Counted from the first letter of the stretch, positions 1-7,300 are shown. The stretch is 18,190 nucleotides of DNA from Actinomycetes bacterium (GCA_023428185.1 JAEYYZ010000079.1:1-18190); one strand, 5' to 3'. Numbers and translations: made by a program. The notes: generated from the letters alone by a model not told the origin.

Positions 1-493
1 GCAGCACGGCTACCACCTCGTAATTGCCTTCGAACGCTGCAGACGCGAGCGGGATGCCAAGTTGTTCGCCCACTCCGTCGGGATGAGCGCCAGCGTTGAG
101 GAGCGCTTGGGTGACATCGGCGCCCGCAAAGGGCGCCACCATCTGTAACGCGCTGTAATTCAACTCGGGCCACTCGAACTCGGCGCCTGCGTCGAGCAGG
201 AGTTGCACCATGTCGAGGTCGTCGCGCGTGATGGCAAGGGAAAGGGGACTGTTCTGGCTCTCCTCGTTGAAGAAATTCGCGTCCGCACCGGCTTCGATGG
301 CGAGCGCCGCCAGGGCGGTGTCACTCGCGAGCACAGCCTCCACCAACTGTTCGTCGAGTGGCCGATCATCAAGAACCGCTGCGGCGGCGCTGGGCGACGG
401 GGACGGCGACGGCTCGGTCGCGGAGTTCGCGCAGGCAGCAAGCGCCAGTACGGCGCTCAACACGAACACGGCGGGCAGTCTCGAGAGCTTCAT
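1..493 (-). CDS. Ankyrin-repeat lipoprotein (3' end outside window)
   Basis: Reading leftward from ATG 493, the frame stays open to the window edge for about 164 codons. The N-terminus is a lipoprotein signal peptide: MKLSR, a hydrophobic stretch, then the lipobox LAAC with the lipid-anchored Cys near residue 21. A Ser/Pro-rich spacer (SPSPSPS) follows. From about residue 48 come ankyrin-type repeats, seen as the recurring pattern of short helix pairs ending in LL(D/N)AGA (for example VQLLLDAGAEF and TQALLNAGAHPDG). Ankyrin repeats bind other proteins, so this is probably an exported, membrane-anchored binding protein; its partner is unknown. An in-frame ATG at 502 is possible, but the purine-rich AAGGA lies only 2 nt before it and 11 nt before 493. 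The gene is divergent from dnaK and shares its 245-bp control region. The domain call is firm; the full length and function are not known. Confidence 0.85.
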   Translation of the reverse strand, partial: MKLSRLPAVFVLSAVLALAACANSATEPSPSPSPSAAAAVLDDRPLDEQLVEAVLASDTALAALAIEAGADANFFNEESQNSPLSLAITRDDLDMVQLLLDAGAEFEWPELNYSALQMVAPFAGADVTQALLNAGAHPDGVGEQLGIPLASAAFEGNYEVVAVL

Positions 494-582
494 AGGGTCC
501 ATCTTCCTTGACGAGGCACCGCCAGGGTGCGGTACGTACACAAAGACGACTACCTGCGGATGATCGTTGTAGTCCACCTGAA

Positions 583-603
583 CTTGAGCCTCAAGCGCTC
601 AAC
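583..603. promoter_or_regulatory. HspR operator (upstream HAIR element)
   Basis: CTTGAGC-N7-GCTCAAC, against the known HspR consensus CTTGAGT-N7-ACTCAAG. The arms differ from that consensus at three positions in total and keep the 7-nt spacer. It lies upstream of the -35 box of the dnaK promoter, about six helical turns (62 bp) from the second element. It could also affect the divergent ankyrin gene. Confidence 0.75.
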
Positions 604-618
604 TTTTGCGCGTAGCGC

Positions 619-647
619 TTGACACGGGCGATGGGCGGAGTTAACTT
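619..647 (+). promoter_or_regulatory. dnaK operon promoter (housekeeping sigma type)
   Basis: A perfect -35 box TTGACA lies at 619-624. After a 17-nt spacer comes the weak -10 candidate TAACTT at 642-647. It overlaps the second HAIR, so HspR bound there would block polymerase. The predicted transcript starts near 654 and has a leader of about 85 nt. The -35 is clear; the -10 is an inference from spacing. Confidence 0.6.
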
Positions 648-665
648 GAGTGCAGGCCGCTCAAG
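645..665. promoter_or_regulatory. HspR operator (promoter-proximal HAIR element)
   Basis: CTTGAGT-N7-GCTCAAG: one mismatch from the full HspR consensus, with exact 7-nt spacing. It overlaps the -10 region and predicted start site of the dnaK promoter, the expected position for repression by HspR, whose gene is the last of this operon. A further lone half-site, CTTGAG, is at 690-695. Confidence 0.9.
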
Positions 666-738
666 TCTTGCGTATTGGGAGCGGGAAATCTTGAGGCACG
701 GGGCATCACGGCCTCGATGCCCTAAAGGAGGAATGACC

Positions 739-2595
739 ATGTCACGAGCAGTAGGAATTGACCTGGGAACCACCAACTCGGTGGTCTCCGTGCTTGAAGG
801 TGGCGAACCCACCGTGATCGCCAACGCCGAAGGCGCACGCACTACCCCATCGGTAGTCGCATTCTCAAAGACCGGCGAAGTGCTGGTGGGCGAGATCGCT
901 AAGCGCCAGGCGGTGACCAACGTGGATCGCACCATTAGCTCAGTCAAGCGCCACATGGGCACCGACTGGAGCACGAACATCGACGAGAAGAAGTACACAG
1001 CGCAGGAAATTTCCGCGCGCATCCTTGGCAAACTCAAGCGCGACGCCGAGGAGTACTTGGGCGAAAAGGTGACCGACGCTGTCATCACCGTCCCCGCCTA
1101 CTTCAACGACGCCGAGCGCCAGGCCACCAAAGACGCCGGCGAGATCGCAGGCCTCAACGTGTTGCGCATCGTCAACGAGCCCACGGCCGCCGCACTGGCG
1201 TACGGTCTAGACAAAGGCAAGGAAGACGAGCTCATCCTGGTCTTCGACCTCGGTGGAGGCACCTTCGACGTGTCCCTGCTCGAGGTAGGCAAGGACGAAG
1301 ACGACTTCGCCACCATTCAGGTCAAGGCCACCGCAGGCGACAACCGCCTGGGTGGAGACGACTGGGACCAGCGCGTGGTGGACCACCTCATCAAAGAGGT
1401 GAAGAACTCTGAGGGTGTGGACCTGTCCAAGGACAAGTCGGCCGTGCAACGCCTCCGTGAGGCTGCAGAGCAGGCCAAGAAGGAACTCTCCACCGCGCAA
1501 CAGACCACCATCTCGCTGCAGTACCTCAGCATCGGCGAGAACGGACCTGTCCACTTGGACAGCAAGCTCACGCGTGCGCAGTTCCAGGAAATGACCAAGG
1601 ACCTGCTTGAGCGCACCAAGGCGCCCTTCCAGCAAGTGATCAAAGACGCGGGCATCAAACTGTCCGAGATTGACCACGTGGTGTTGGTGGGTGGATCCAC
1701 GCGCATGCCTGCAGTCACGGAAGTGGTGAAGGAACTCACGGGCGGTAAGGAACCCAACAAGGGCGTCAACCCCGACGAGGTCGTAGCCGTAGGCGCCGCG
1801 CTCCAAGCTGGCGTGATCCGTGGTGAGCGCAAAGACGTGTTGCTCATTGATGTCACCCCCTTGAGCCTCGGCATCGAGACCAAGGGCGGCGTCATGACCA
1901 AGCTCATCGAGCGCAACACGGCCATCCCCACCAAGTCCTCTGAGGTGTTCTCCACCGCAGACGACAACCAGCCCTCGGTCCTCATCCAGGTGTACCAAGG
2001 CGAGCGCGGGTTGGCTCGCGACAACAAGCTGCTGGGCACGTTCGAACTCAGCGGCATCGCGCCAGCACCTCGCGGCATGCCGCAGATCGAGGTCACGTTC
2101 GACATCGACGCCAACGGCATCGTGCACGTCTCCGCCAAGGACCGTGGCACGGGCAAGGAACAGTCCATCACCGTGACCGGTGGCTCGGCGTTGTCCAAGG
2201 AAGACATCGAGCGCATGGTCAAGGACGCCGAGGAGCACGCTGCCGAAGACGCGCAACGTCGCGAAGAAGCAGAGACTCGCAACAACGCGGAGTCCTTTGC
2301 CTACTCCACGGAGAAGATCCTCAAGGACAACGAGGACAAGGTTCCCGCTGAGGTCGCCGATGACGTCAAGGAAGCCATCGCGGCGGTTCGCACCGCGCTC
2401 GAGGGCGACGATGTCGCAGCCGTGAAGTCCGCTCACGACTCCCTCGTGGAGAAGGCGCAGAAGATCGGCGAAGCCGTCTACGCCGCGCAACAGGCCGATG
2501 CCGCGAGCGGCGGTTCTGACGCCGACGCCACGGACTCCAGCACCGACGAGGACGTGGTGGATGCCGAGATCGTTGACGAAGACGAGAAGAAGTAG
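739..2595 (+). CDS. dnaK: Molecular chaperone DnaK (Hsp70)
   Basis: DnaK is the cytoplasmic ATP-driven chaperone that binds and releases unfolded polypeptides with DnaJ and GrpE; in actinobacteria it is also the co-repressor of HspR. The 618-residue protein is normal length. Visible motifs: phosphate-1 loop GIDLGTTNS (residues 6-14), phosphate-2 loop VFDLGGGTFDVS, adenosine motif VLVGGSTRMP, the interdomain linker and start of the substrate domain at DVTPLSLGIETKGG, and an acidic tail with VVDAEIVDEDEKK. It has the shorter nucleotide-binding domain usual in Gram-positives. I chose ATG 739 because AAAGGAGG at 724-731 is 7 nt before it; an in-frame ATG at 733 is too close to the ribosome site, and the open frame further upstream lies in the promoter region. 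It is the first gene of the heat-shock operon and is followed by a strong hairpin before grpE. Confidence 0.98.
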   Translation: MSRAVGIDLGTTNSVVSVLEGGEPTVIANAEGARTTPSVVAFSKTGEVLVGEIAKRQAVTNVDRTISSVKRHMGTDWSTNIDEKKYTAQEISARILGKLKRDAEEYLGEKVTDAVITVPAYFNDAERQATKDAGEIAGLNVLRIVNEPTAAALAYGLDKGKEDELILVFDLGGGTFDVSLLEVGKDEDDFATIQVKATAGDNRLGGDDWDQRVVDHLIKEVKNSEGVDLSKDKSAVQRLREAAEQAKKELSTAQQTTISLQYLSIGENGPVHLDSKLTRAQFQEMTKDLLERTKAPFQQVIKDAGIKLSEIDHVVLVGGSTRMPAVTEVVKELTGGKEPNKGVNPDEVVAVGAALQAGVIRGERKDVLLIDVTPLSLGIETKGGVMTKLIERNTAIPTKSSEVFSTADDNQPSVLIQVYQGERGLARDNKLLGTFELSGIAPAPRGMPQIEVTFDIDANGIVHVSAKDRGTGKEQSITVTGGSALSKEDIERMVKDAEEHAAEDAQRREEAETRNNAESFAYSTEKILKDNEDKVPAEVADDVKEAIAAVRTALEGDDVAAVKSAHDSLVEKAQKIGEAVYAAQQADAASGGSDADATDSSTDEDVVDAEIVDEDEKK

Positions 2596-2613
2596 TCACA
2601 ACGACGAGTAGCG

Positions 2614-2651
2614 TGAACGTCGGCGAGCGGCACCCCGTTCGCCGACGTTCA
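2614..2651 (+). promoter_or_regulatory. Intercistronic hairpin between dnaK and grpE
   Basis: A perfect 13-bp stem (2614-2626 with 2639-2651, arm TGAACGTCGGCGA) can extend inward by a G-U and three G-C pairs to a CACC tetraloop, giving about 17 bp. It starts 18 nt after the dnaK stop and ends 23 nt before the grpE ATG. No U-run follows, so a full stop of transcription is unlikely. Partial attenuation, RNA processing or protection of the dnaK 3' end would each give more DnaK than GrpE. Confidence 0.7.
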
Positions 2652-2674
2652 GCCGCTTGTGTGATGGAGGACGA

Positions 2675-3283
2675 ATGAACGACAACACAGGCTTCAACAC
2701 CCCCGATGACGAAGGCGCAGAGGGCGCATTGAGCGACGCCGAGAAGATCATCGAGGACGCCGCCACTGAACTTGATCGCGATGGAGACGGCGTACTCGAA
2801 GAGTCGGAGCTCAACGCAGCTGAGGCAGACGAGGCCGTGGCGCTCGACTCGCTCGCAGCCGCAGAGGCCAAGGCATCTGAGCACCTCAACGACCTTCAGC
2901 GCCTCCAAGCCGAGTACGTCAACTACCGCAAGCGGGTAGACCGGGACCGTGCTCTCGCAGGCGAGGTCGCCACCGCCCGGGCCGTGGAGGCACTCATTCC
3001 GGTGCTGGACGACATTGCCGCAGCGCGCGATCACGGAGACTTGACCGAAGGTCCCTTCGCCGCGATTGCTGACAAACTCGAAGCGTCGCTAGGCCGCCTT
3101 GGTTGGTCCTCTTATGGCGCCAAGGGTGATGCGTTTGACCCGGCCATCCACGACGCCCTCCTCACGCAAACCAACCCCGACGTCAAGACCCCAGAAATCG
3201 CTGAGGTCGCGCAACCAGGGCACAAGTTTGGCGACAAAGTCTTGCGCCCCGCGCGCGTTGTTGTTGCACAACCCCACGACTAA
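2675..3283 (+). CDS. grpE: Nucleotide exchange factor GrpE with an EF-hand-like loop
   Basis: GrpE is the cytoplasmic dimeric factor that removes ADP from DnaK. The 202-residue protein has an acidic N-terminal part (about 1-50), a long helix (about 55-110, including LQAEYVNYRKRVDRD, the family hallmark) and a C-terminal beta domain ending PGHKFGDKVLRPARVVVAQ, the usual GrpE ending. ATG 2675 is chosen because TGGAGG lies 4 nt upstream; the frame also runs to a TTG at 2657, but that would place the ribosome site inside the gene. Oddity: residues 34-45 read DRDGDGVLEESE, a textbook EF-hand calcium loop (D at 1, 3, 5; G at 6; L at 8; E at 12), flanked by likely helices. I do not know this as a normal part of GrpE. 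The GrpE identity is firm; calcium binding is inference. Confidence 0.96.
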   Translation: MNDNTGFNTPDDEGAEGALSDAEKIIEDAATELDRDGDGVLEESELNAAEADEAVALDSLAAAEAKASEHLNDLQRLQAEYVNYRKRVDRDRALAGEVATARAVEALIPVLDDIAAARDHGDLTEGPFAAIADKLEASLGRLGWSSYGAKGDAFDPAIHDALLTQTNPDVKTPEIAEVAQPGHKFGDKVLRPARVVVAQPHD

Positions 3284-3306
3284 ACCCGCACTGAAACGGA
3301 GGTGAC

Positions 3307-4251
3307 ATGACGAGTCAAGACTGGTTCTCCAAGGACTTCTACAAGGTCCTTGGCGTACCCAAAGACGCCTCCCAAGCAGATATCAAGAAGGCGTACCGCA
3401 AACTCGCCAAGGATCACCACCCCGACCGCAACCCCGGCGACACGGCATCGGAGCGTAAATTCAAGGACGTAGGCGAGGCCTACGCCGTGCTCTCGGACGC
3501 CGAACAACGCAAGCAGTACGACGCCATTCGGGCCATGGGCGGAGGCGCCCGTTTCCAAGCGGGTGGGCGCGGCGAGGCCGGGTTCGAGGACATGTTTGGC
3601 AACGTCTTCAACCAAGGCGCCGGTGGGCGCGGCGGTGCTGGATTTGAGGACATCCTCAATGGACTTTTTGGTGGCGGGGCGGGGGGTTTCCAGCGCGGCC
3701 CACAGAAAGGTGCGGATCTCGCTGCTGCGGCCGAGGTCAGCTTCCGCGACGCGGCAGCAGGTTCACTCATTTCGCTCACGATCGAGGGCCGCTCGGTGCA
3801 GGCCAGGCTTCCCGCCGGAGTCAGTGACGGTCAGCGCATCCGTTTGCGTGGAAAAGGCCGTCCCAGCCCCAATGGCGGCCCGGCTGGTGACCTGATCTTG
3901 ACCGTGCACGTGGCGAAGCACCCGGTGTTTTCCATCGATGGCCGCAACCTGCGTGTCACAGTCCCCGTGTCATTTGATGAGGCCGTCCTGGGCGCCACCG
4001 TGGAGGTTCCTACGCTGAGCGGCGAGCGCGTCAAGGTCAAAGTGCCCGCTGGCACGTCGTCGGGCACCACCTTGAGGGTGAAAGGCCACGGGATCACCAC
4101 CAAAGAAGGCACCGGAGACTTGCATGCACGTATCGAGGTAGCTGTGCCCGCAAGCCTGTCTAAGGGAGCGCGCGAGGCGCTGCAAGTCTTTGCTCTCGAG
4201 ACCGCAAAGGACGACCCGCGCGAGCGACTGTACGGAGACGCCGCCAAGTAG
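3307..4251 (+). CDS. dnaJ: DnaJ-family co-chaperone without zinc finger
   Basis: This J-domain protein stimulates the DnaK ATPase and delivers substrates. The 314-residue sequence has a J domain (about 10-74) with the essential HPD in KDHHPDRNPGD, a Gly/Phe-rich linker (about 77-130), and two C-terminal beta domains (about 140-300). The protein contains no cysteine, so the four CxxCxGxG repeats of classical DnaJ are absent; it has the CbpA/type-II layout. The linker holds a two-fold repeat of GGRGxAGFED spaced 20 residues (60 bp) apart. GGAGG at 3298-3302 is 4 nt before ATG 3307. It is third in the operon, 23 nt after grpE and 23 nt before hspR. Whether the genome has a second, zinc-containing DnaJ cannot be seen here. 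Confidence 0.93.
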   Translation: MTSQDWFSKDFYKVLGVPKDASQADIKKAYRKLAKDHHPDRNPGDTASERKFKDVGEAYAVLSDAEQRKQYDAIRAMGGGARFQAGGRGEAGFEDMFGNVFNQGAGGRGGAGFEDILNGLFGGGAGGFQRGPQKGADLAAAAEVSFRDAAAGSLISLTIEGRSVQARLPAGVSDGQRIRLRGKGRPSPNGGPAGDLILTVHVAKHPVFSIDGRNLRVTVPVSFDEAVLGATVEVPTLSGERVKVKVPAGTSSGTTLRVKGHGITTKEGTGDLHARIEVAVPASLSKGAREALQVFALETAKDDPRERLYGDAAK

Positions 4252-4274
4252 TGCGGCAAGGAACAGGAGGAGCG

Positions 4275-4685
4275 ATGGAGCAACCCAACGTCGACGAACC
4301 CGTGTTCCTCATTTCGGCTGCCGCTGAATTGTCGGGAATGCACGCCCAAACGCTGAGGCAGTACGACCGTCTCGGCTTGGTGGTGCCGCGACGCCGGCCG
4401 GGCGGAGGGCGCCGCTATTCATTGCGAGACATCGCAACCTTGCGCGAGGTCCAACGCATGAGCCACGACGAAGGAATCAACCTCGCTGGCATCGCGCGCA
4501 TCTTGCACCTGGCACGGGAAGTGGAGCACTTGCGTGGCGAGGTGGAGCGGTTGCGCCCCCGAGCCGACGTGGGCTCCAGGGTGTTCACGTCTGGCCCCAG
4601 CGGTGACGTGATCATTGTGGAACGCGGCCGCCGTGCTGATCGCGGCGAAGGTCGTGCAGTGGTGCTCTGGCGAGGCCAACGCTAA
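4275..4685 (+). CDS. hspR: Heat-shock repressor HspR (MerR family)
   Basis: HspR represses the dnaK operon by binding HAIR sites, with DnaK as co-repressor, so free DnaK reports protein-folding stress. The 136-residue protein begins with an MerR-type winged helix-turn-helix (about 10-75: ISAAAELSGMHAQTLRQYD, then RRYSLRDIATLREVQRM), followed by a coiled-coil dimer helix (REVEHLRGEVERLR) and a short basic tail. AGGAGG at 4265-4270 precedes ATG 4275 by 4 nt. A GTG overlapping the dnaJ stop (4251) is in frame but has no better ribosome site. Operon position and the HAIR sites at 583-603 and 645-665 support the call. The gene is convergent with the next one, 17 nt away; an imperfect CTGGCCT/AGGCCCCAG stem at 4686-4713 spans both stops and may act as a weak shared terminator. 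Confidence 0.95.
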   Translation: MEQPNVDEPVFLISAAAELSGMHAQTLRQYDRLGLVVPRRRPGGGRRYSLRDIATLREVQRMSHDEGINLAGIARILHLAREVEHLRGEVERLRPRADVGSRVFTSGPSGDVIIVERGRRADRGEGRAVVLWRGQR

Positions 4686-4702
4686 CTGGCCTTGAATGAC
4701 TG

Positions 4703-4951
4703 CTAGGCCCCAGCGTCGGCAATCTCAATGGTCTTGAAACGCGCAGTGTGACCAGACACGATCCGCACGTGCCGAGGCTTGACGCCAAAGTGCGCCGCCA
4801 AGAGCGCCACCACTGCCTCATTGGCCGCACCATCCACGGCGCGCTCACGGACGTAGAGAGTCAGGTGTCCGGCCTCGTCCTGCTCCACTAGTGGGCCCTT
4901 ACGAGAGCCAGGCTTCACCGTCACCCGCAGGCGCGCTGCCGGACCGGTCAT
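4703..4951 (-). CDS. DUF167 (YggU-type) protein
   Basis: A small 82-residue protein matching the DUF167 family: RLRVTVKPGSRKGP at the start, LTLYVRERAVDGAANEAVVALLAAHFGV in the middle, and VRIVSGHTARFKTIEI at the end, with the conserved KPGS, VDGAAN and SG(H/x)xxRxK motifs. The family is widespread; its biochemical role is not established. I start at ATG 4951, directly before the conserved domain. The frame continues to ATGs at 4960 and 5032, but the added residues look like the reverse strand of the neighbouring leader and would overlap the divergent VOC gene. The ribosome site is weak (GAGGG close to the ATG). Confidence 0.85.
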   Translation of the reverse strand: MTGPAARLRVTVKPGSRKGPLVEQDEAGHLTLYVRERAVDGAANEAVVALLAAHFGVKPRHVRIVSGHTARFKTIEIADAGA

Positions 4952-5030
4952 GTCCCTCATCGTTGCGTACGAGCGTGTCGTTTGCCACAACCACGTTGAC
5001 CCTGCTCTAGGTGAGGGCCACGATGGCCTC

Positions 5031-5408
5031 ATGGCAGACCCAGAATCCGTCCATGTTCACCACGGTTTCGACTACGTGGAGATCCCGGCGACAGACCTTT
5101 CGGTGGCAGAGGCGTTCTATAGCGCCGCCCTGGGGTGGAGGTTCACCCAGTACGGGCCGGGCTACCTTGGCATCGTCACTCCCGATGGTCGCGAGGGCGG
5201 GGGAATCACGCTCGTGGGAACGGTGGAACGGGGAACGTTGCTCGTGGTGCTGTACTCCCGTGATCTGGAGGCTTCTTTCGCCGCCATCGAAGCCGCTGGT
5301 GGCGAGATTACCCGGCACATTTTTGACTTCCCTGGGGGGCGTCGTTTTCACTTCCTAGACCCCAGCGGCAACGAGCTAGGTGTGTGGGCGCTTTCCCCTG
5401 GCGAGTGA
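5031..5408 (+). CDS. VOC (glyoxalase/bleomycin-resistance fold) protein
   Basis: A 125-residue, single-domain vicinal-oxygen-chelate protein. Two beta-alpha-beta-beta-beta modules can be followed: FDYVEIPATDLSVAEAFYSAALGW...YLGIVTPDG, then GTLLVVLYSRDLEASFAAIEAAGGEI...RRFHFLDPSGNELGVW. FLDPSGNELGVW is a strong family signature, and its Glu is the usual last metal ligand. Such proteins work as dimers and range from lyases and dioxygenases to binding proteins, so the substrate cannot be named. Start ATG 5031 is directly before the domain; no good Shine-Dalgarno is near (GTGAGGG is about 16 nt away). The open frame reaches 4950 but would overlap the divergent DUF167 gene. Confidence 0.85.
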   Translation: MADPESVHVHHGFDYVEIPATDLSVAEAFYSAALGWRFTQYGPGYLGIVTPDGREGGGITLVGTVERGTLLVVLYSRDLEASFAAIEAAGGEITRHIFDFPGGRRFHFLDPSGNELGVWALSPGE

Positions 5409-5473
5409 TCGCTCAGGGTTGTGCCCACAGCGAATCATCCCCGCGACCGATGGTGATTGTCGGCCCCCGCCTC

Positions 5474-5479
5474 TAGTCT
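5474..5479 (+). promoter_or_regulatory. -10 box of a probable leaderless transcript
   Basis: TAGTCT fits the actinobacterial TANNNT -10 pattern and ends 6 nt before the GTG start at 5486. There is no purine-rich ribosome site in the 30 nt before that GTG. Together these suggest that transcription starts at or next to the GTG. No clear -35 is seen at the right distance. Confidence 0.45.
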
Positions 5480-5485
5480 CGGTGC

Positions 5486-6478
5486 GTGACCACAGAACTT
5501 GCAGTCGAGGCCGAGGGCCTCGTCAAGAACTTCAAGAAGACCAAGGCGCTTCAAGGAGTGAGCTTCGCGGTACCGCGTGGCACTGTCCTCGGTGTTCTCG
5601 GGCCCAACGGAGCCGGCAAGACCACCGCAGTGCGGATTCTCGCCACGCTCTTGCGTGCCGACGGTGGTAGCGCCCGCGTTGCAGGGTTCGACGTCGCACG
5701 TCAACCCGCCGAAGTACGCCGACGCGTAGGGCTGACAGGTCAGTACGCCTCAGTCGATGAGGAACTCACGGGGCGTGAGAATCTGCTGATGATCGGCGGA
5801 CTACTGAACCTATCCTCTTCGTCCGCCAAGGCTCGAGCAGCGGAACTGCTCGACTGGTTCGATCTCACCGAGGCGGCGGACAGACTGTCGCGCACGTATT
5901 CGGGTGGTATGCGGCGGCGCCTCGATCTCGCTGCGTCGCTGGTTGGCCACCCCGAGATCGTGTTCCTCGACGAGCCCACAACAGGCCTTGATCCCGCCAA
6001 ACGCGAAGACATGTGGGACGTGGTCCGCGACATTGTCGCGCGGGGCACCTCGGTGCTGCTCACCACCCAGTACCTAGAAGAAGCCGATGCGCTGGCCGAC
6101 GACATCGTGGTGATCAACCACGGACAAGTCATCGCACACGACACCGCGCACAACCTCAAGCGCATTGTGGGCTCACAGACCTTGCGTGTTCGGCCCACGC
6201 AACCGGAAGACCTGGAAAAGGTGCGCGCCATTCTCAACGACGTCGCCACTCCTGGGGCTCTCGCTGACGAACCCAAGCGCGGCGAGCTGACCGTGCCGGT
6301 ACTCGGTGATGCCGCGCTCGGCAAGGCAGTTGCCACCTTGGCCAAGCAGAAAATCCCTGTGACCGAACTTGCTCTGATGCTGCCAAGCCTGGATGAGGTG
6401 TTCTTCACCTTGACTGGCGAACGGCAACGTCCCACCGTTGATGAGGACTCCTCAACTACCGAGGAGGTAGGCGCATGA
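5486..6478 (+). CDS. ABC exporter ATP-binding subunit, DrrA-like
   Basis: The ATPase of a two-gene ABC-2 exporter, acting on the inner face of the membrane. The 330-residue protein has Walker A GPNGAGKTT (39-47), Q-loop at Q86, signature YSGGM (138-142), Walker B IVFLDE (158-163) and the motif TTQYLEEADALAD (194-206), where Gln takes the place of the switch His, as is typical of the DrrA (daunorubicin-resistance) subfamily. The C-terminal ~110 residues are the usual DrrA extension, including LMLPSLDEVFFTLTG. Start is GTG 5486, apparently leaderless. Its stop overlaps the permease start by 4 nt (ATGA), so the two are translationally coupled. The exported substrate is unknown; no antibiotic biosynthesis gene is nearby, so drug or lipid export are both possible. 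Confidence 0.92.
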   Translation: MTTELAVEAEGLVKNFKKTKALQGVSFAVPRGTVLGVLGPNGAGKTTAVRILATLLRADGGSARVAGFDVARQPAEVRRRVGLTGQYASVDEELTGRENLLMIGGLLNLSSSSAKARAAELLDWFDLTEAADRLSRTYSGGMRRRLDLAASLVGHPEIVFLDEPTTGLDPAKREDMWDVVRDIVARGTSVLLTTQYLEEADALADDIVVINHGQVIAHDTAHNLKRIVGSQTLRVRPTQPEDLEKVRAILNDVATPGALADEPKRGELTVPVLGDAALGKAVATLAKQKIPVTELALMLPSLDEVFFTLTGERQRPTVDEDSSTTEEVGA

Positions 6479-7281
6479 CCGTTTCCGCAGTCACCCATGA
6501 CATTGCCGTGATCGAACGCGGTCCACTCGATGTAGTGCGCCACTCGCTGGTTTTGACGCGACGCTCACTGGTGAAGACGTGGCGCACTCCTGAAGGCCTT
6601 ATCGATGTGACCTTGTCTCCCATCATGTTCACGTTGCTTTTCACCTACATCTTTGGCGGGGCCATCTCCGGTTCCGCTACTGACTACTTGCTGATCCTGA
6701 TTCCTGGGCTCATTGGGCAGAACATCGCCTTCGCTTCAGTAGGGATCGGCATCCAACTGAATGCGGACATGGAGAAAGGTATCTTTGACCGGTTCCGGTC
6801 ACTGCCCATCTCACGCATCTCTCCACTGATGGGCGCCGCGCTCGGCGACATCGTGCGCTACGTGTTGCTTATTGCAATCATGGTGGGAACCGGATACGTG
6901 CTGGGATACCGCATCACCACCGACCCTCTGAGCTTCTTGGCTGGTTGTGCCCTCGCTATCTTCTTTGCCTTGTCGCTCGCATGGGCTCCCATGCTGGTTG
7001 GCCTCATTGCGCGCTCCCAGCGGGCCGTGCAAGGCATTGTGTTCATGACGCTCTTCCCGCTTACCTTCGCCTCCAACGCGTTCGTACCTACGGAGACGAT
7101 GCCACGGTGGCTCGCCGCTTTCGCCGATGCCAACCCGTTGTCGCACCTCATCAGCGCGCTACGCGCATTGTGGAGTGGTGGTGAATGGCAGAGCCCTGTG
7201 ATCTGGACCCTCGCGTGGTCGGTGGGCTTCATCGTGGTGTTCGCGCCTCTCGCCATTCGCGCGTACAACCGCAAGACCTGA
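6475..7281 (+). CDS. ABC-2 type exporter permease, DrrB-like
   Basis: Membrane partner of the preceding ATPase. The 268-residue protein has a cytoplasmic N-terminus of about 45 residues, then about six transmembrane segments (for example MFTLLFTYIFGGAI, YLLILIPGLIGQNIAFA, YVLLIAIMVGTGYVLG, FLAGCALAIFFALSLAW, IVFMTLFPLTFASNAFVP and the last at WTLAWSVGFIVVFAPLAI). The conserved ABC-2 stretch around NADMEKGIFDRFRSLPISR and the FASNAFVPTETMPRWL motif are present. The start ATG overlaps the ATPase stop (ATGA), with AGGAGGT just upstream. A GC-rich hairpin 20 nt after the stop ends the unit. Substrate unknown. Confidence 0.92.
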   Translation: MTVSAVTHDIAVIERGPLDVVRHSLVLTRRSLVKTWRTPEGLIDVTLSPIMFTLLFTYIFGGAISGSATDYLLILIPGLIGQNIAFASVGIGIQLNADMEKGIFDRFRSLPISRISPLMGAALGDIVRYVLLIAIMVGTGYVLGYRITTDPLSFLAGCALAIFFALSLAWAPMLVGLIARSQRAVQGIVFMTLFPLTFASNAFVPTETMPRWLAAFADANPLSHLISALRALWSGGEWQSPVIWTLAWSVGFIVVFAPLAIRAYNRKT

Positions 7282-7300
7282 CCAACTCTTATAAAGAGAG

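Noticed and set aside
203..563. Plus-strand frames of 102 and 117 codons over the ankyrin gene
   Set aside because: They overlap a clear lipoprotein gene with an intact signal peptide and repeats on the minus strand, and encode no recognisable domain.
1207..2490. A 427-codon open frame opposite dnaK, and a 322-codon frame at 1317-2285
   Set aside because: Both are opposite-strand shadows of dnaK. Long antisense frames opposite dnaK are a well-known artefact of its codon use.
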